DNA from: Rhizobiales bacterium 2SD
GTDB lineage: Bacteria; Pseudomonadota; Alphaproteobacteria; Rhizobiales; Beijerinckiaceae
DNA length: 64,000 nucleotides
Assembly: GCA_005502805.1 (NCBI GenBank)
Contig: SCMY01000018.1
Span: forward strand, 1-64,000
Direction of reading: 5' to 3'
Shown here: piece after piece, positions 34,714 to 43,108 of the stretch
Layout: the number at the start of each line of letters is the position of its first letter
How positions within the stretch are numbered: position 1 is the first letter of the stretch
Program-made: the position numbers and the translations under genes
Notes under the pieces: generated by a model
What the model saw: only the letters and a program-made list of their open reading frames with translations
What the model was told of the DNA's origin: nothing
Databases searched by the model: none

Positions 34714-35356
34714 CATCCGGCATCGGAATCCATGTGTTTGTCACGCATGCGCACGAGCACGATACGCACGAGGTGATGCGCGTTTCGATCCGATTGGAGA
34801 TCGTCACGGTTCTCTGGTTCTCGGTCACAGAATGCGCATGGCCATGTGTGCTGAGCACGGCATGCCTGGCTCAACCACTCTGCCCTTCGGGCTAGGCTGA
34901 GCGCCCTACCTTCGTGGTCAGCTGACACGCCCCGCCCTTCGGGCGGGGCGTGGCCTGATTGATCGAAGCGGCACAGGTAGGTGCTCTAGGATCGAGGTCT
35001 GCACAACGCACTGCTTCAGGCAGGCAAGGGCGGGCGTTTGATGCGAGGGCCGCTATGTGGCGCGCACTCAGCCCGTGCCCGCCATGGGGCTCGCCAGGGG
35101 CGCCTAGAGAGCGTTGGCGGGTGGGTGAACAGGGACCGTATTGCATCGCGATCGGGCGAGCGGCGCCGCGGCTCCCGGTTCATCGCCGCCGAGAAAATTC
35201 TTATGAGCGGATACGCCACTTTCGGCTTTCCAAAAAAATTTCCAATCAAATTTGAACATCAGCGAGCATCAGCGAATAAATTTGAATAACAATGGACAAT
35301 ATTCGTCTTTTTTTGACCTATTGACTCGGCGGATTATCTTCGACATCTGTCATGGC
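34714..35356. other. Gene-poor region inside the island
   Basis: About 640 bases with no convincing gene. Several short palindromes lie at 34760-34880, and an almost perfect GC hairpin at about 34927-34953 (CACGCCCCGCCC and GGGCGGGGCGTG around TTCG) looks like a strong terminator stem without a T tract. The last 130 bases are distinctly AT-rich, with AAATTTGAA-type words and a repeated CATCAGCGA at about 35259-35276. This could be a replication or packaging origin or just the promoter of the next operon. Confidence 0.45.
34927..34953. terminator. Strong GC-rich hairpin, putative terminator
   Basis: CACGCCCCGCCC, loop TTC, then GGGCGGGGCGTG: a 12-bp stem closing the first island operon. No T run follows, so it may be a processing or pausing hairpin rather than a classic terminator. 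Confidence 0.55.
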
Positions 35357-35566
35357 ATGTCAGAAATCGAACTCGCTAAAACTCCTGAACTTCTGAGAAT
35401 CGACGAAGTCGCAGAAGTGCTCGACGTGACGACGCGCACTGCTCATCGCTTAGTCGCCGAGGGCGCGATTCCAGAGACTCGGATCGGCGGTTCCGTTCGC
35501 GTCCGCCGTGACGTGCTCAACGCCTACATCGCCGACCAGACAAAACGCAGGGAGCGCGCGGCGTGA
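35357..35566 (+). CDS. HTH_17/AlpA-like excisionase-type protein
   Basis: A 69-residue DNA-binding protein: LLRIDEVAEVLDVTTRTAHR then LVAEGAIPETRIGGSVRVRR and DVLNAYIA. This is the classic short helix-turn-helix of excisionases and AlpA-like activators. It is the first gene of the 4-nt-overlapping chain that leads to the protease, and its GTGA overlap starts the next gene. Confidence 0.85.
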   Translation: MSEIELAKTPELLRIDEVAEVLDVTTRTAHRLVAEGAIPETRIGGSVRVRRDVLNAYIADQTKRRERAA

Positions 35567-35778
35567 GCGAAACTGCCTTCATCGTCGCCAAGATCGGCCG
35601 CCATCCTTCCAACCGCATGTGGTTGACGTTCCAATCGTGCGCGCCGTGCTGGACCGCAGACAAGTCCCGTGCCGCCAGGTTCGGCGATGAAGTTTCCGCC
35701 CTTGCTCTGGTCGACCGCGACACAGGTGCTGCCTACGAGGGCGGCGTCACGTTTGAAGTCGAGCCGGCCACGACATGA
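35563..35778 (+). CDS. Small island protein (71 residues)
   Basis: GTG start overlapping the upstream TGA. The product (SETAFIVAKIGRHPSNRMWL then TFQSCAPCWTADKSR) has a C-x-x-C pair (CAPC) that may bind metal or be redox active. Not recognised. Its stop overlaps the ATG of the protease gene. Confidence 0.6.
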   Translation: MSETAFIVAKIGRHPSNRMWLTFQSCAPCWTADKSRAARFGDEVSALALVDRDTGAAYEGGVTFEVEPATT

Positions 35779-37004
35779 CAGGCGAATGGCCCTCTCAGCT
35801 CGCGAATCGTCCGCAACTCATCGCCGATGCCTATGCGATGGAGTTGCGTGACGCCTGGCTCGGCGCAGAAGCTGAGGCGCAAGCCATGGCTAGCGCGAGC
35901 CGATCGTTCGACAATTCGAGGGCTCGATACACGATCATCGACGGCGTCGCGGTGATCCCGATCAGCGGCGCGCTGTTGAATCGCCACGACTTCATCGGTG
36001 ATGGCTCGCCTTACACCAGCTATCCGGCACTGACACGCGAGGTACGGCGAGCTGCGGCCGACACAGCAATCCGCGGGATCGTGCTTACGGTGAACTCCCC
36101 CGGCGGAACTGCCGACGGCACCCTAGCGCCGGCCGCGGCGATCCGTGACGCGCGGAAGGTGAAGCCGGTGACTGCTTTCGTGGGCTCAATGGCCGCATCA
36201 GGCGGCTATTGGCTCGCTGCCCAGGCCAACGAGATTGTGCTTAGCGACGACATGAGCCGGGTCGGCTCGATCGGTGTCTACACCACTTTGCTCGGCTTCA
36301 GTCGCATGCTCGACCGAGCCGGCATCGACATCTCCGTAATCTCGTCCGGCGCTCATAAGGTCGACGAACACCCCCTCACGACCCTGTCAGACGATACCCG
36401 CTCCCGCATCCAGCAGGAGGTAGACGACCTTCGGGTGATGTTCGCGCGCGAGGTCGCCGCTGGCCGCCCCTCCCTCTCTGAGAAGGCCGTACTCGCCACC
36501 GAGGCCAAGATGTTCAGGGCGGTCGATCCGAAAAGCGGCCGCCGCCCTGCGATCGAGGCGAAACTGGCCGACCGCATGGGCTCGCTTCCCTCCGTAATCG
36601 CCGGCATAGCGGCCGGCGCTGCACCCAAACCCTCAAGGATCAAAGGAGCCACCACCGTGGACGAGACCCAAATCCGCGCCAGTGAGCGCACCCGCATCAA
36701 CGAGATTCTCACCTCGCAACATGCGGCCGGTCGGGAGGGGCAGGCTTCGTACCTGGCCCTCAACACCAGCATGACGGCCGCCGAAGCCGTCGGCTTGCTC
36801 GCCGCCAGCCCGAAGGTGGATGCTACTGCTGCCACGCCCGCCCCGGCCCAAACTTACGAGCAGCGAAAGGCCCAGGCTGGCGGCCTCAGCTACGTCGACA
36901 CCGGCGCCGCCACTCCGCAGGCCAAGGCCTCCGCCGGCTGGAGCAAGGCTGTCGCCGCGGCCAACAAGGGGCTCGGTTTGAATACCATGGGTGACCGTTC
37001 GTGA
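35775..37004 (+). CDS. S49-family (SppA/protease C-like) prohead protease with C-terminal scaffold-like domain
   Basis: The 409-residue protein has an S49 peptidase domain (about 50-285) with LTVNSPGGTADG (oxyanion region) and the nucleophile motif FVGSMAASGGYWLA (Ser142), plus the MSRVGSIGVY segment. In lambdoid phages such a protease, with its scaffold, matures the prohead. A linker leads to a C-terminal helix-rich region (about 297-345; RTRINEILTSQHAAGREGQA). No capsid gene is nearby to be its substrate, which is unusual. ATGA overlap with the preceding gene; GTGA overlap with the next. Confidence 0.92.
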   Translation: MTGEWPSQLANRPQLIADAYAMELRDAWLGAEAEAQAMASASRSFDNSRARYTIIDGVAVIPISGALLNRHDFIGDGSPYTSYPALTREVRRAAADTAIRGIVLTVNSPGGTADGTLAPAAAIRDARKVKPVTAFVGSMAASGGYWLAAQANEIVLSDDMSRVGSIGVYTTLLGFSRMLDRAGIDISVISSGAHKVDEHPLTTLSDDTRSRIQQEVDDLRVMFAREVAAGRPSLSEKAVLATEAKMFRAVDPKSGRRPAIEAKLADRMGSLPSVIAGIAAGAAPKPSRIKGATTVDETQIRASERTRINEILTSQHAAGREGQASYLALNTSMTAAEAVGLLAASPKVDATAATPAPAQTYEQRKAQAGGLSYVDTGAATPQAKASAGWSKAVAAANKGLGLNTMGDRS

Positions 37005-37216
37005 CCGACGCCGAGCGCGAGCTGGCGCGCATCACCGGCATCATCGGCGCGCCAGAGGCCGCGGGCCAGGAGAGGTTCGCCGTCCATCTCGCGCTGAGCA
37101 CGCGCTTCGGCATTGATGAAGCAGTTGCGTGCATGAACGCCAACTCGGCCGCTATTCCGTCGCCGGCAATTTCCGCAGCAATGGCAGAGCGCCAGACGAT
37201 CGAGGTGTTGCAGTGA
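37001..37216 (+). CDS. Small protein resembling the S49 protease C-terminal domain
   Basis: GTG start overlapping the protease stop. The 71 residues (ELARITGIIGAPEAAGQERF, AVHLALSTRFGIDEAVACMN) follow the pattern of the C-terminal region of the protease itself (TRINEILTSQHAAGREGQAS, YLALNTSMTAAEAVGLL). It therefore appears to be a duplicated, free-standing copy of the scaffold-like domain. A free scaffold or an accessory to the protease is inferred. Confidence 0.65.
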   Translation: MTDAERELARITGIIGAPEAAGQERFAVHLALSTRFGIDEAVACMNANSAAIPSPAISAAMAERQTIEVLQ

Positions 37217-37635
37217 CCACTTTCACCGTCGATCCCGATATCGCGCGCGGCTACCGCCACCGCGCCGACGCCGCGCTTTTGGCCATCAGGAGCCTCGCCG
37301 AGGCGGCGCGAGCCGCGCGCGATGGGCGTAATGAGCTGCTAAGCACAGCGCGCCGACGGACTCATTCCGGCGCAAAGCCACAGACGAGCGGCGGCGACCC
37401 CGAGGCGCTCGACTGGCTGACCGAAACGGAACGCGCCCGCTTCGACAAGATCACCGCCGAGATTGCACGTGATGACGCGGACCTCGCGGCTGCAGAGAGG
37501 GCCGGCGCCTACGCCAGGTCGATCGGCCACGCCGTCGCCGATCACCTCAAGACACTCGAACGCGCCGAGGAGGCCAGAACCCGCGCGGAGAACGGGCGCC
37601 GTCCCGCGCTGATGGAAGGGACCGATATCCGATGA
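37213..37635 (+). CDS. Island hypothetical protein (140 residues)
   Basis: GTG start overlapping the previous TGA. The protein is helical, with FTVDPDIARGYRHRADAALL and ETERARFDKITAEIARDDAD, and has coiled-coil character. No family was recognised. Position and size could fit a head-completion or scaffold role, but there is no supporting motif. Confidence 0.6.
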   Translation: MTTFTVDPDIARGYRHRADAALLAIRSLAEAARAARDGRNELLSTARRRTHSGAKPQTSGGDPEALDWLTETERARFDKITAEIARDDADLAAAERAGAYARSIGHAVADHLKTLERAEEARTRAENGRRPALMEGTDIR

Positions 37636-38165
37636 AGCCCATCGATAGCCTTCGCGCTGTCATCAGTCGGCACCGCGTCTCAATTTCGCGCCACGTCGCC
37701 GAGCGCGCCGCCGCCCTCTCGGCTCCCGTGGACGCCGCCACGGTAACAGCCCGGATCGACGCCGAGATCGCGGCTGGCCAGGAGCGCGCCGGCAAGTTCT
37801 TTTCCTTCATCGGCTCGCCTCGAAACGAGTTCTCACCCGGCCGCTTCAATGAGCATATGAAGAACGACGCCTTCGCGTTCTTCGCCAGCTTCGACCCCGA
37901 GCGCGTCCGCGAAATGGCTTTGGAGAAGGTTGGTCCCACCGGCCTGACCGGCGAAGAGCGCGCGAAACGCCTCGCCTACGCCGAGGCCGCGCTTGCCGAG
38001 GCGGAGATCGCCGAGGAGCTGGCGCTTCGCGAGCTGGACGCGCTGGTAGGCGCCCACGAACCCCGCCGCCTTGATGCGAAGCCACCGATATTGCTGGCAC
38101 CCCTGGCGGAGCTGCAGGCCGCGAAGCCCGCGAAGATGATCGCCTTCTCTAAGAAGGCCGGATGA
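37632..38165 (+). CDS. Island hypothetical protein (177 residues)
   Basis: ATGA overlap with the previous gene. Contains GKFFSFIGSPRNEFSPGRFN and EHMKNDAFAFFASFDPERVR, then a long Ala/Glu-rich helix and a short basic tail. Not recognised. Confidence 0.6.
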   Translation: MKPIDSLRAVISRHRVSISRHVAERAAALSAPVDAATVTARIDAEIAAGQERAGKFFSFIGSPRNEFSPGRFNEHMKNDAFAFFASFDPERVREMALEKVGPTGLTGEERAKRLAYAEAALAEAEIAEELALRELDALVGAHEPRRLDAKPPILLAPLAELQAAKPAKMIAFSKKAG

Positions 38166-38351
38166 ATGCGCAGCGTCGCCCCAAGTACAGGCGACGCATT
38201 GCGAGCCGGCGGGCGGCCAGCCCCTGCCCGGCCGGCACCGTTTCCAATCGCACTGCCGCCTGAGACATCGGCCAGCGACTGTGCGAGCCCGCCGCCTCTC
38301 ATCCCGACCGGGCGGCGGGCACCCTTCCCTCACGACTGGAGCCCGCCATGA
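38166..38351 (+). CDS. Possible small ORF with a GC hairpin, low confidence
   Basis: An ATG directly after the previous stop opens a 61-codon frame ending in a TGA that overlaps the ATG of the tail-chaperone gene. The product is Pro/Ala/Arg rich and looks non-globular. The segment also contains an inverted repeat (GCCCGCCGCC ... GGCGGCGGGC, about 38285-38320). It may be untranslated leader rather than a gene. Confidence 0.3.
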   Translation: MRSVAPSTGDALRAGGRPAPARPAPFPIALPPETSASDCASPPPLIPTGRRAPFPHDWSPP

Positions 38352-38755
38352 GCAAAAAAACCGCGCCAGCCGTCGTGCTCGGCGGCAATCGAACCCGCGA
38401 CATTCCCTTGACCTATCCCGCCAAATTCGAGGGCGTGATCTACGACAAGGTCACGATCCGTCGAATGTCTCAGGACGAGATGCAGGCCTTCATCGCCGCC
38501 GCCGCAGGCGATGACGATATCCGCTTGGCGATGCACGATTTGCCCGATGTCGTGTTCGACGCACTCGATCCCGACGACGCGGACGCAGTCAACGCGGCCA
38601 TGCTCGACATGCTGCCCCGCAAGCTCAAGCGCGCCCTGGCCAACGCCGCGCCCGCCGAACTGCCGCCGGCAGACCCCTTCGTCACCGCCACCGACGCACT
38701 CAACGCCGTAGCTGACGCAGCCGCCGACCTGGCAGCGGCGCCTAAACCCGCCTGA
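38348..38755 (+). CDS. Phage tail assembly chaperone-like protein
   Basis: A 135-residue acidic protein directly before the tape measure gene, which is where tail assembly chaperones are encoded in siphophages. It begins MSKKTAPAVVLGG, has the short beta-rich NRTRDIPLTYPAKFEG and IYDKVTIRRMSQDEMQAF region, and ends in an Ala/Pro tail. The call rests on size, composition and position. A run of seven A lies at codons 3-4; no frameshift extension of the end is evident. Confidence 0.65.
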   Translation: MSKKTAPAVVLGGNRTRDIPLTYPAKFEGVIYDKVTIRRMSQDEMQAFIAAAAGDDDIRLAMHDLPDVVFDALDPDDADAVNAAMLDMLPRKLKRALANAAPAELPPADPFVTATDALNAVADAAADLAAAPKPA

Positions 38756-38785
38756 ACGGCCGCCGCGCCGTAGGAGGTCACCACC

Positions 38786-41629
38786 ATGGCCCGCAGCATC
38801 CTTGCCCAGCTCGTTGTTGCGCTTCAGGACAACGCATCCGCGCCAGCCAAGGCGCTGTCTGGCACCCTGAAGGGATTGGAGAAGAACGCCGTCGACTTCG
38901 CGAAGACTATGAGCGGCGCAAGGTGGGGTGATGCGTTCCGAAAGCAAGCCGGCCGCAGCGAGGCATTCGCGAAAGACCTAGACCGCGCCAGGACGAGCGC
39001 CCGCGACCTCGGCGCAGCGCTGGCAAATGCGTCGTGGGGCTCGAAGTTCTCAGATCAGCTCGCAAAGTTGAAGGTCGCGCCCCGCGAATTCGACGCCATC
39101 CGCCGGTCTTGGCAGCAGCTGCAACGTGAGCTGGCAACTCCGTCGGGCTGGCGCGGCGCCGCCGGCTCTTTGGGCGCAACGACCGAATGGAAAAAGCGCC
39201 AGCTCCTCGAACTTGCATCCGTTCGTGCTGAGATGCATCGCCTTCGCCAGGAAAGCGAGGCTCCTCTTCGGCTCCTACGCCGAGGTGGTCGCACCGTAGC
39301 CATGGCTGCCGGCGTTTATGGCGGTGCCCATGTCGTCAACCGAGCGGGTCGCGGCCTGGCCATCGCGGGCGCCTCAGAGAAGCGCGAAGGCTTTCGCCAG
39401 AACCTTGCCGGCCTAACCGAACCCGAGCGCAAGGCTATCGTTGCGGAATCGAACCGCTTGACGGGCCTCTACCCCTCTATTTCAAGCGTCGACCTGCAGG
39501 AATTGGCCCGCGGTGCCAGGAATCTGACCGGCGACGTGCGGCGAGGCCTTGATCTCTTGCCGGACATCGCCCGCGCGCGTGTCGCGATCCAATCGGCGAC
39601 CGGCGAGCCCGGTGACGGCGATCTTGATCGGTTGATGAAAGCCGGGGATATCGCCGGCTTGCAAGATAATCCGGATCGCTTCCGCGCCTTCCTGGAGAAC
39701 TTCACGAAGGCCGTTCAGGTCGAGGGCAAACAGCTCAACGCGTCCGACTATTTGGCATTTTTCAAGCGCGCCAAGATGGCCGGCGCCGGATTCGGCGACG
39801 ACTTCATTGCCGCCGCCATGCCAACGCTCAGCCAAGAACTTGGCGGCGCATCGGCGGGCACTGCGCTCGCCACGGCCTATCAGCAGTTCGTATCCGGCCG
39901 CGCGAAGAAAGAGGTCATCGCAGCTCACAAAGAAGCGGGCCTTCGCGACAAGAGCGGAAATCTTGTCGATCGCCAGGAATTTATTGCCAATCCGTTTGAA
40001 TGGATTCAGAAACATATCCGTCCGCTTCTGGAGAAAAGCGGCGTCGATATGAACAACAATCAGGCGATGCTCGACTTTCTGACACCGCTCACGTCTGACC
40101 GAAATGCTGCGGAGGTGGTCTCCAAATCCATCTTGCAGGCCGATCAAATCAGGCGAAATCAACGGATGTATAAGGGCGCCAGGGGCCTCGCTGGCGCCGA
40201 GGAAGCCCGCCACGAGGACCCTTTCGTCGCTGGCGCTGGCGCCATCAACGCGTTGAAGAACGCCGCCGCCGAACTCGCCGGCCCCGTCATGCCCGCCGCA
40301 ACATCCGCGCTGAACACTTTTGCCGATACCATGAACGGCCTGGCCAAGCGTCTGCGCGAGGACCCCTCGATCGCAAAGCAGGCCAGTGCGACCGCGACCG
40401 GCGCGGCAGCAGGTGGGGGGCTCGGCGGCGGCATCATGGCCCTGCGCGCCCTATGGCAGGGCCGCGGCATGGGCGGCGCCCTGGCGGGCCTGCTCAAGGG
40501 CGGGGCCATAGGCGGCCTTGGCGGAGGTATCCTCGGCTACGGCGCCAGCAAGCTCGGGGATTGGCTCTCATCGGCAGCGGGCAATGTCGGCAAGGTCGCG
40601 GCCGGCCGGCACTGGAAGCCGCAGGCTGGCGGCGAGCAAGCTGACCTCGAACGTCAGTTGCAGGATGCGCAGGCGCGTATCGCCAGCATCAAGGCGAAGA
40701 CACACCCCTCCCGAGCCAACGAGCCGAATGCTGAGGTCGATCGCCTTGAGCTTGAGGCGGCAGACCTCCGCAACAGAATCGCAGCCGGCCGCCAGACGGT
40801 ACTCCCTCGCGCTGATCATGAAGCGAGGCGCGGCCGCGGCTTCGCGGGCATCGGCCAATCGATCGAGCCCGGCCCGGATTATCAGCAAGCCGCGACTGCG
40901 GCCGCCGACGCCAAAGCCAAGCCGCGTTTCAGGATCGACAACCTTCCGGAGCGTGAGCAAGGCAGCGCGGCGTCCAACAGCCTGTTCGCTCCTCAGAAGC
41001 TCGCTGAGCAATCGCCTGACCCGCGCTTGACAAAGACTGCCGCCCCTTCCGGTCTCTTCAGTCCGGCCAGCGTACTGACACCCCCGGCAGCAGCGCCGGC
41101 GCCAACTGTCGATGCAGCTGCGGCGGCCAGTAATGGCCAGGCCGCCGGTTCGGCACTTGGCACTGGAGTCGCCGCCGGCATCGCCGCGCAAGCGCCTGCC
41201 GCAGAGGCTCAGGGCCGGTCCCTCATGGAGCGGATCAAGGCCCTGTTCGCTGGTGGTGTCACGGTGCCCGTGAACGTCCAGCAGAGCGGCGGCGCTGCGG
41301 CTCCCGCCGCGGCTTCATCTCCTGCCGTTCCCGCCCGCGCTTCCGGCGGCAGTGTCTATGCCGGTGGCCTCTACCAGATCAACGAATACGACCAAGAGTA
41401 TTTTTCCCCGGCAGAGAATGGCACGATCGTCGATCCGCGGCGCATGGGTGGAGGCGGCGGCAGCTCCGGCGGTGGACCGGTCTCGGTCAATATGGGCGGC
41501 ATCAACCTCTCGATCTCGGGTGCGTCCGATCCACAGGCAGTCGTCGAACAGGTGGTGGCTGCGATCAACGATCGCGTGCAGGAGGCCGCTCGCGCCGCGT
41601 TCTCCGACATGGGGGTCGAACTTGGTTGA
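38786..41629 (+). CDS. Phage tail tape measure protein
   Basis: The 947-residue protein has long helical and Ala-rich segments and phage-type glycine-rich hydrophobic stretches at about 540-600 (ATGAAAGGGLGGGIMALRAL, LLKGGAIGGLGGGILGYGAS). The C-terminus is GGLYQINEYDQEYFSPAENG, a hallmark of siphophage tape measure proteins from alphaproteobacteria. It sets tail length and is ejected into the host. At a typical 1.5 Angstrom per residue this would define a tail of about 140 nm. No tube, terminator or baseplate genes follow, which is odd. Confidence 0.9.
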   Translation: MARSILAQLVVALQDNASAPAKALSGTLKGLEKNAVDFAKTMSGARWGDAFRKQAGRSEAFAKDLDRARTSARDLGAALANASWGSKFSDQLAKLKVAPREFDAIRRSWQQLQRELATPSGWRGAAGSLGATTEWKKRQLLELASVRAEMHRLRQESEAPLRLLRRGGRTVAMAAGVYGGAHVVNRAGRGLAIAGASEKREGFRQNLAGLTEPERKAIVAESNRLTGLYPSISSVDLQELARGARNLTGDVRRGLDLLPDIARARVAIQSATGEPGDGDLDRLMKAGDIAGLQDNPDRFRAFLENFTKAVQVEGKQLNASDYLAFFKRAKMAGAGFGDDFIAAAMPTLSQELGGASAGTALATAYQQFVSGRAKKEVIAAHKEAGLRDKSGNLVDRQEFIANPFEWIQKHIRPLLEKSGVDMNNNQAMLDFLTPLTSDRNAAEVVSKSILQADQIRRNQRMYKGARGLAGAEEARHEDPFVAGAGAINALKNAAAELAGPVMPAATSALNTFADTMNGLAKRLREDPSIAKQASATATGAAAGGGLGGGIMALRALWQGRGMGGALAGLLKGGAIGGLGGGILGYGASKLGDWLSSAAGNVGKVAAGRHWKPQAGGEQADLERQLQDAQARIASIKAKTHPSRANEPNAEVDRLELEAADLRNRIAAGRQTVLPRADHEARRGRGFAGIGQSIEPGPDYQQAATAAADAKAKPRFRIDNLPEREQGSAASNSLFAPQKLAEQSPDPRLTKTAAPSGLFSPASVLTPPAAAPAPTVDAAAAASNGQAAGSALGTGVAAGIAAQAPAAEAQGRSLMERIKALFAGGVTVPVNVQQSGGAAAPAAASSPAVPARASGGSVYAGGLYQINEYDQEYFSPAENGTIVDPRRMGGGGGSSGGGPVSVNMGGINLSISGASDPQAVVEQVVAAINDRVQEAARAAFSDMGVELG

Positions 41630-42149
41630 CTCGCTGCGGCGTCGGACAGGCTACAAGGCGTGGCTCTTCAACGAGATCGTCAAGCGTTCGCCAGTCTCAC
41701 GCCGCGATCTCATTGCTGACGGCCGCGCCCGCGGCTTCATCGAGAGGGATGCGCTAGGCCTTCACAAATTTCACGAGGTCTTATTGCGCCTTAGCGAGAG
41801 TGGCGTCGTGCTTTTCAACACCAAGACGGTGTGGTGGACAGGCCGCGCCCTCCCACCTCGCGGCATCGGCGTGGCTGCAAGCAACCGAGCGCACTACGCC
41901 GCCAGGGGCGACCGTTCTGCCCTGGCTCGCCTTCAGGCCGAAGAGCTAGCGAAGATCGTCGCACGCCGCCAGGCCATCCTATGGGCGCTCCGGCCGGCCG
42001 ATGCGCCGCCCGTGTTTCCACTCCCGAACATCGCCGCCCGCATTCGGAGGCCGCCACGTCGCAGACTGGAGGGCACCCCGAGACTGAAGGAAATCCTTGT
42101 CCAGCTGAAGGGCGATCGTCTGCGCTCCGCAATCGAGAGAGCATCATGA
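41622..42149 (+). CDS. Island hypothetical protein (about 175 residues)
   Basis: A TTG codon inside the end of the tape measure gene begins LVDSLRRRTGYKAWLFNEIV and KRSPVSRRDLIADGRARGFI. The start is uncertain; GGGGGTCGAAC precedes it. A central helical region followed by VLFNTKTVWWTGRA and a basic tail gives the look of a winged-helix nucleic-acid protein. Not recognised. It overlaps the next gene by four bases. Confidence 0.55.
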   Translation: MVDSLRRRTGYKAWLFNEIVKRSPVSRRDLIADGRARGFIERDALGLHKFHEVLLRLSESGVVLFNTKTVWWTGRALPPRGIGVAASNRAHYAARGDRSALARLQAEELAKIVARRQAILWALRPADAPPVFPLPNIAARIRRPPRRRLEGTPRLKEILVQLKGDRLRSAIERAS

Positions 42150-42541
42150 CCGCCACTCAGGCCACGCCCGGCAAGCGCGGAAAGGCGAGGACGCCTTCCC
42201 GGAAGTATCTTGCACCCGAATTGATGAAGGCCGCCTTCCTCGCTGGCCAGGGCTACACGGCCGGCGACATCGCCTTACAGATCGGCAACACGACCGGCGC
42301 CAAGATCGCGAGTCAGCTTCATCGCCATGGCGTTCACACGCTCCGCAAAGGTGATGATGAGATTATGCAGCTTCGCTGGTCTCGACGCGACCAGCGCGCC
42401 CTCGATGCGCTCGCGGACAAGCGCAGTAGGAGCGCGGCGGACCTCGCCGTGATCACGCTTCGCATCCTGCTCGCCGAGCCGGTCCTCTTCGCCAACCTGC
42501 TCGAAGAAGTTGAGATGATCGAGGATGCGCGCCATGCTTGA
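42146..42541 (+). CDS. HTH-containing island protein (131 residues)
   Basis: ATGA overlap with the previous gene. The core PELMKAAFLAGQGYTAGDIA and LQIGNTTGAKIASQLHRHGV resembles the helix-turn-helix of GcrA-like regulators, and the basic N-terminus (KRGKARTPSRKY) would suit DNA binding. The GcrA link is a pattern-level impression only. Confidence 0.55.
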   Translation: MTATQATPGKRGKARTPSRKYLAPELMKAAFLAGQGYTAGDIALQIGNTTGAKIASQLHRHGVHTLRKGDDEIMQLRWSRRDQRALDALADKRSRSAADLAVITLRILLAEPVLFANLLEEVEMIEDARHA

Positions 42542-42770
42542 CCCCTCGCCTGCCCCGCTCTCCCCGAACTCCGCCGCAATCCGCGCCGAGGCCGCGGCGT
42601 ATGTTCAAGATCAGCTCCGGCAGGCAGAGGCGGCGTATGGAATCGCCTGCGCCGTAGACATCGTCATCGGCATGGTCGGAGCCCTGACGACTTGGTCGGA
42701 GGACGTCGTCGGTGTGAGCCTCGCCGAGGTTATGGCAAAACAGGCCAAGGGCAGCGGCTCGGAAAATTAG
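42534..42770 (+). CDS. Small island protein (78 residues)
   Basis: ATG at 42534 inside the preceding gene (an ATG at 42525 is a possible alternative). The product begins MLDPSPAPLSPNSAAIRAEA and is a helical, Ala-rich protein with a hydrophobic patch around IACAVDIVIGMVGALT. Not recognised. Confidence 0.5.
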   Translation: MLDPSPAPLSPNSAAIRAEAAAYVQDQLRQAEAAYGIACAVDIVIGMVGALTTWSEDVVGVSLAEVMAKQAKGSGSEN

Positions 42771-42787
42771 CTGCTACCGTCGTCGCG

Positions 42788-43087
42788 ATGGGCGTCCGCA
42801 GTCCAAAGCAGCCACCAGGCGACCGCAGTGTCACGACGGAAGAGGTGCGTCGGGCGCTGATCATAGCCGCGCGTCTCGTCGACCTCTATGGCGAAAGAGC
42901 ACTTCCGTTCTTCGAGCGGCTGGAACGGGAATTGATCGCCCACTACAGGCGCCAGGCCGCCAAGGAGCGGGCTTGCCTGATCGCCAAGACGGAAGACCTT
43001 TCCGCCTATGAGGAGGCCGCCAAAGGCGACCCGTTCACGATTTTCGAGACAATCGACCAGACAGCGGGCACGCGCCAGCGGTCATGA
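42788..43087 (+). CDS. Small island protein, paralog A (99 residues)
   Basis: Contains VRRALIIAARLVDLYGERAL and PFFERLERELIAHYRRQAAK. The first of these is nearly repeated in the 71-residue protein at 44109-44324 (VREALIIAAELVDLYGEKAL), so the two are paralogs. Both lie on the right half of the element, on either side of the repressor and Tat genes. Function is unknown; highly charged and helical. Confidence 0.6.
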   Translation: MGVRSPKQPPGDRSVTTEEVRRALIIAARLVDLYGERALPFFERLERELIAHYRRQAAKERACLIAKTEDLSAYEEAAKGDPFTIFETIDQTAGTRQRS

Positions 43088-43108
43088 TCTTATCGTTCGG
43101 ACCAGCGA

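Noticed and set aside
34710-34928. 72-codon minus-strand frame with CAFC-type cysteine pair in the island gap
   Set aside because: Poor codon use and no ribosome binding site; the cysteine pair alone is not enough.
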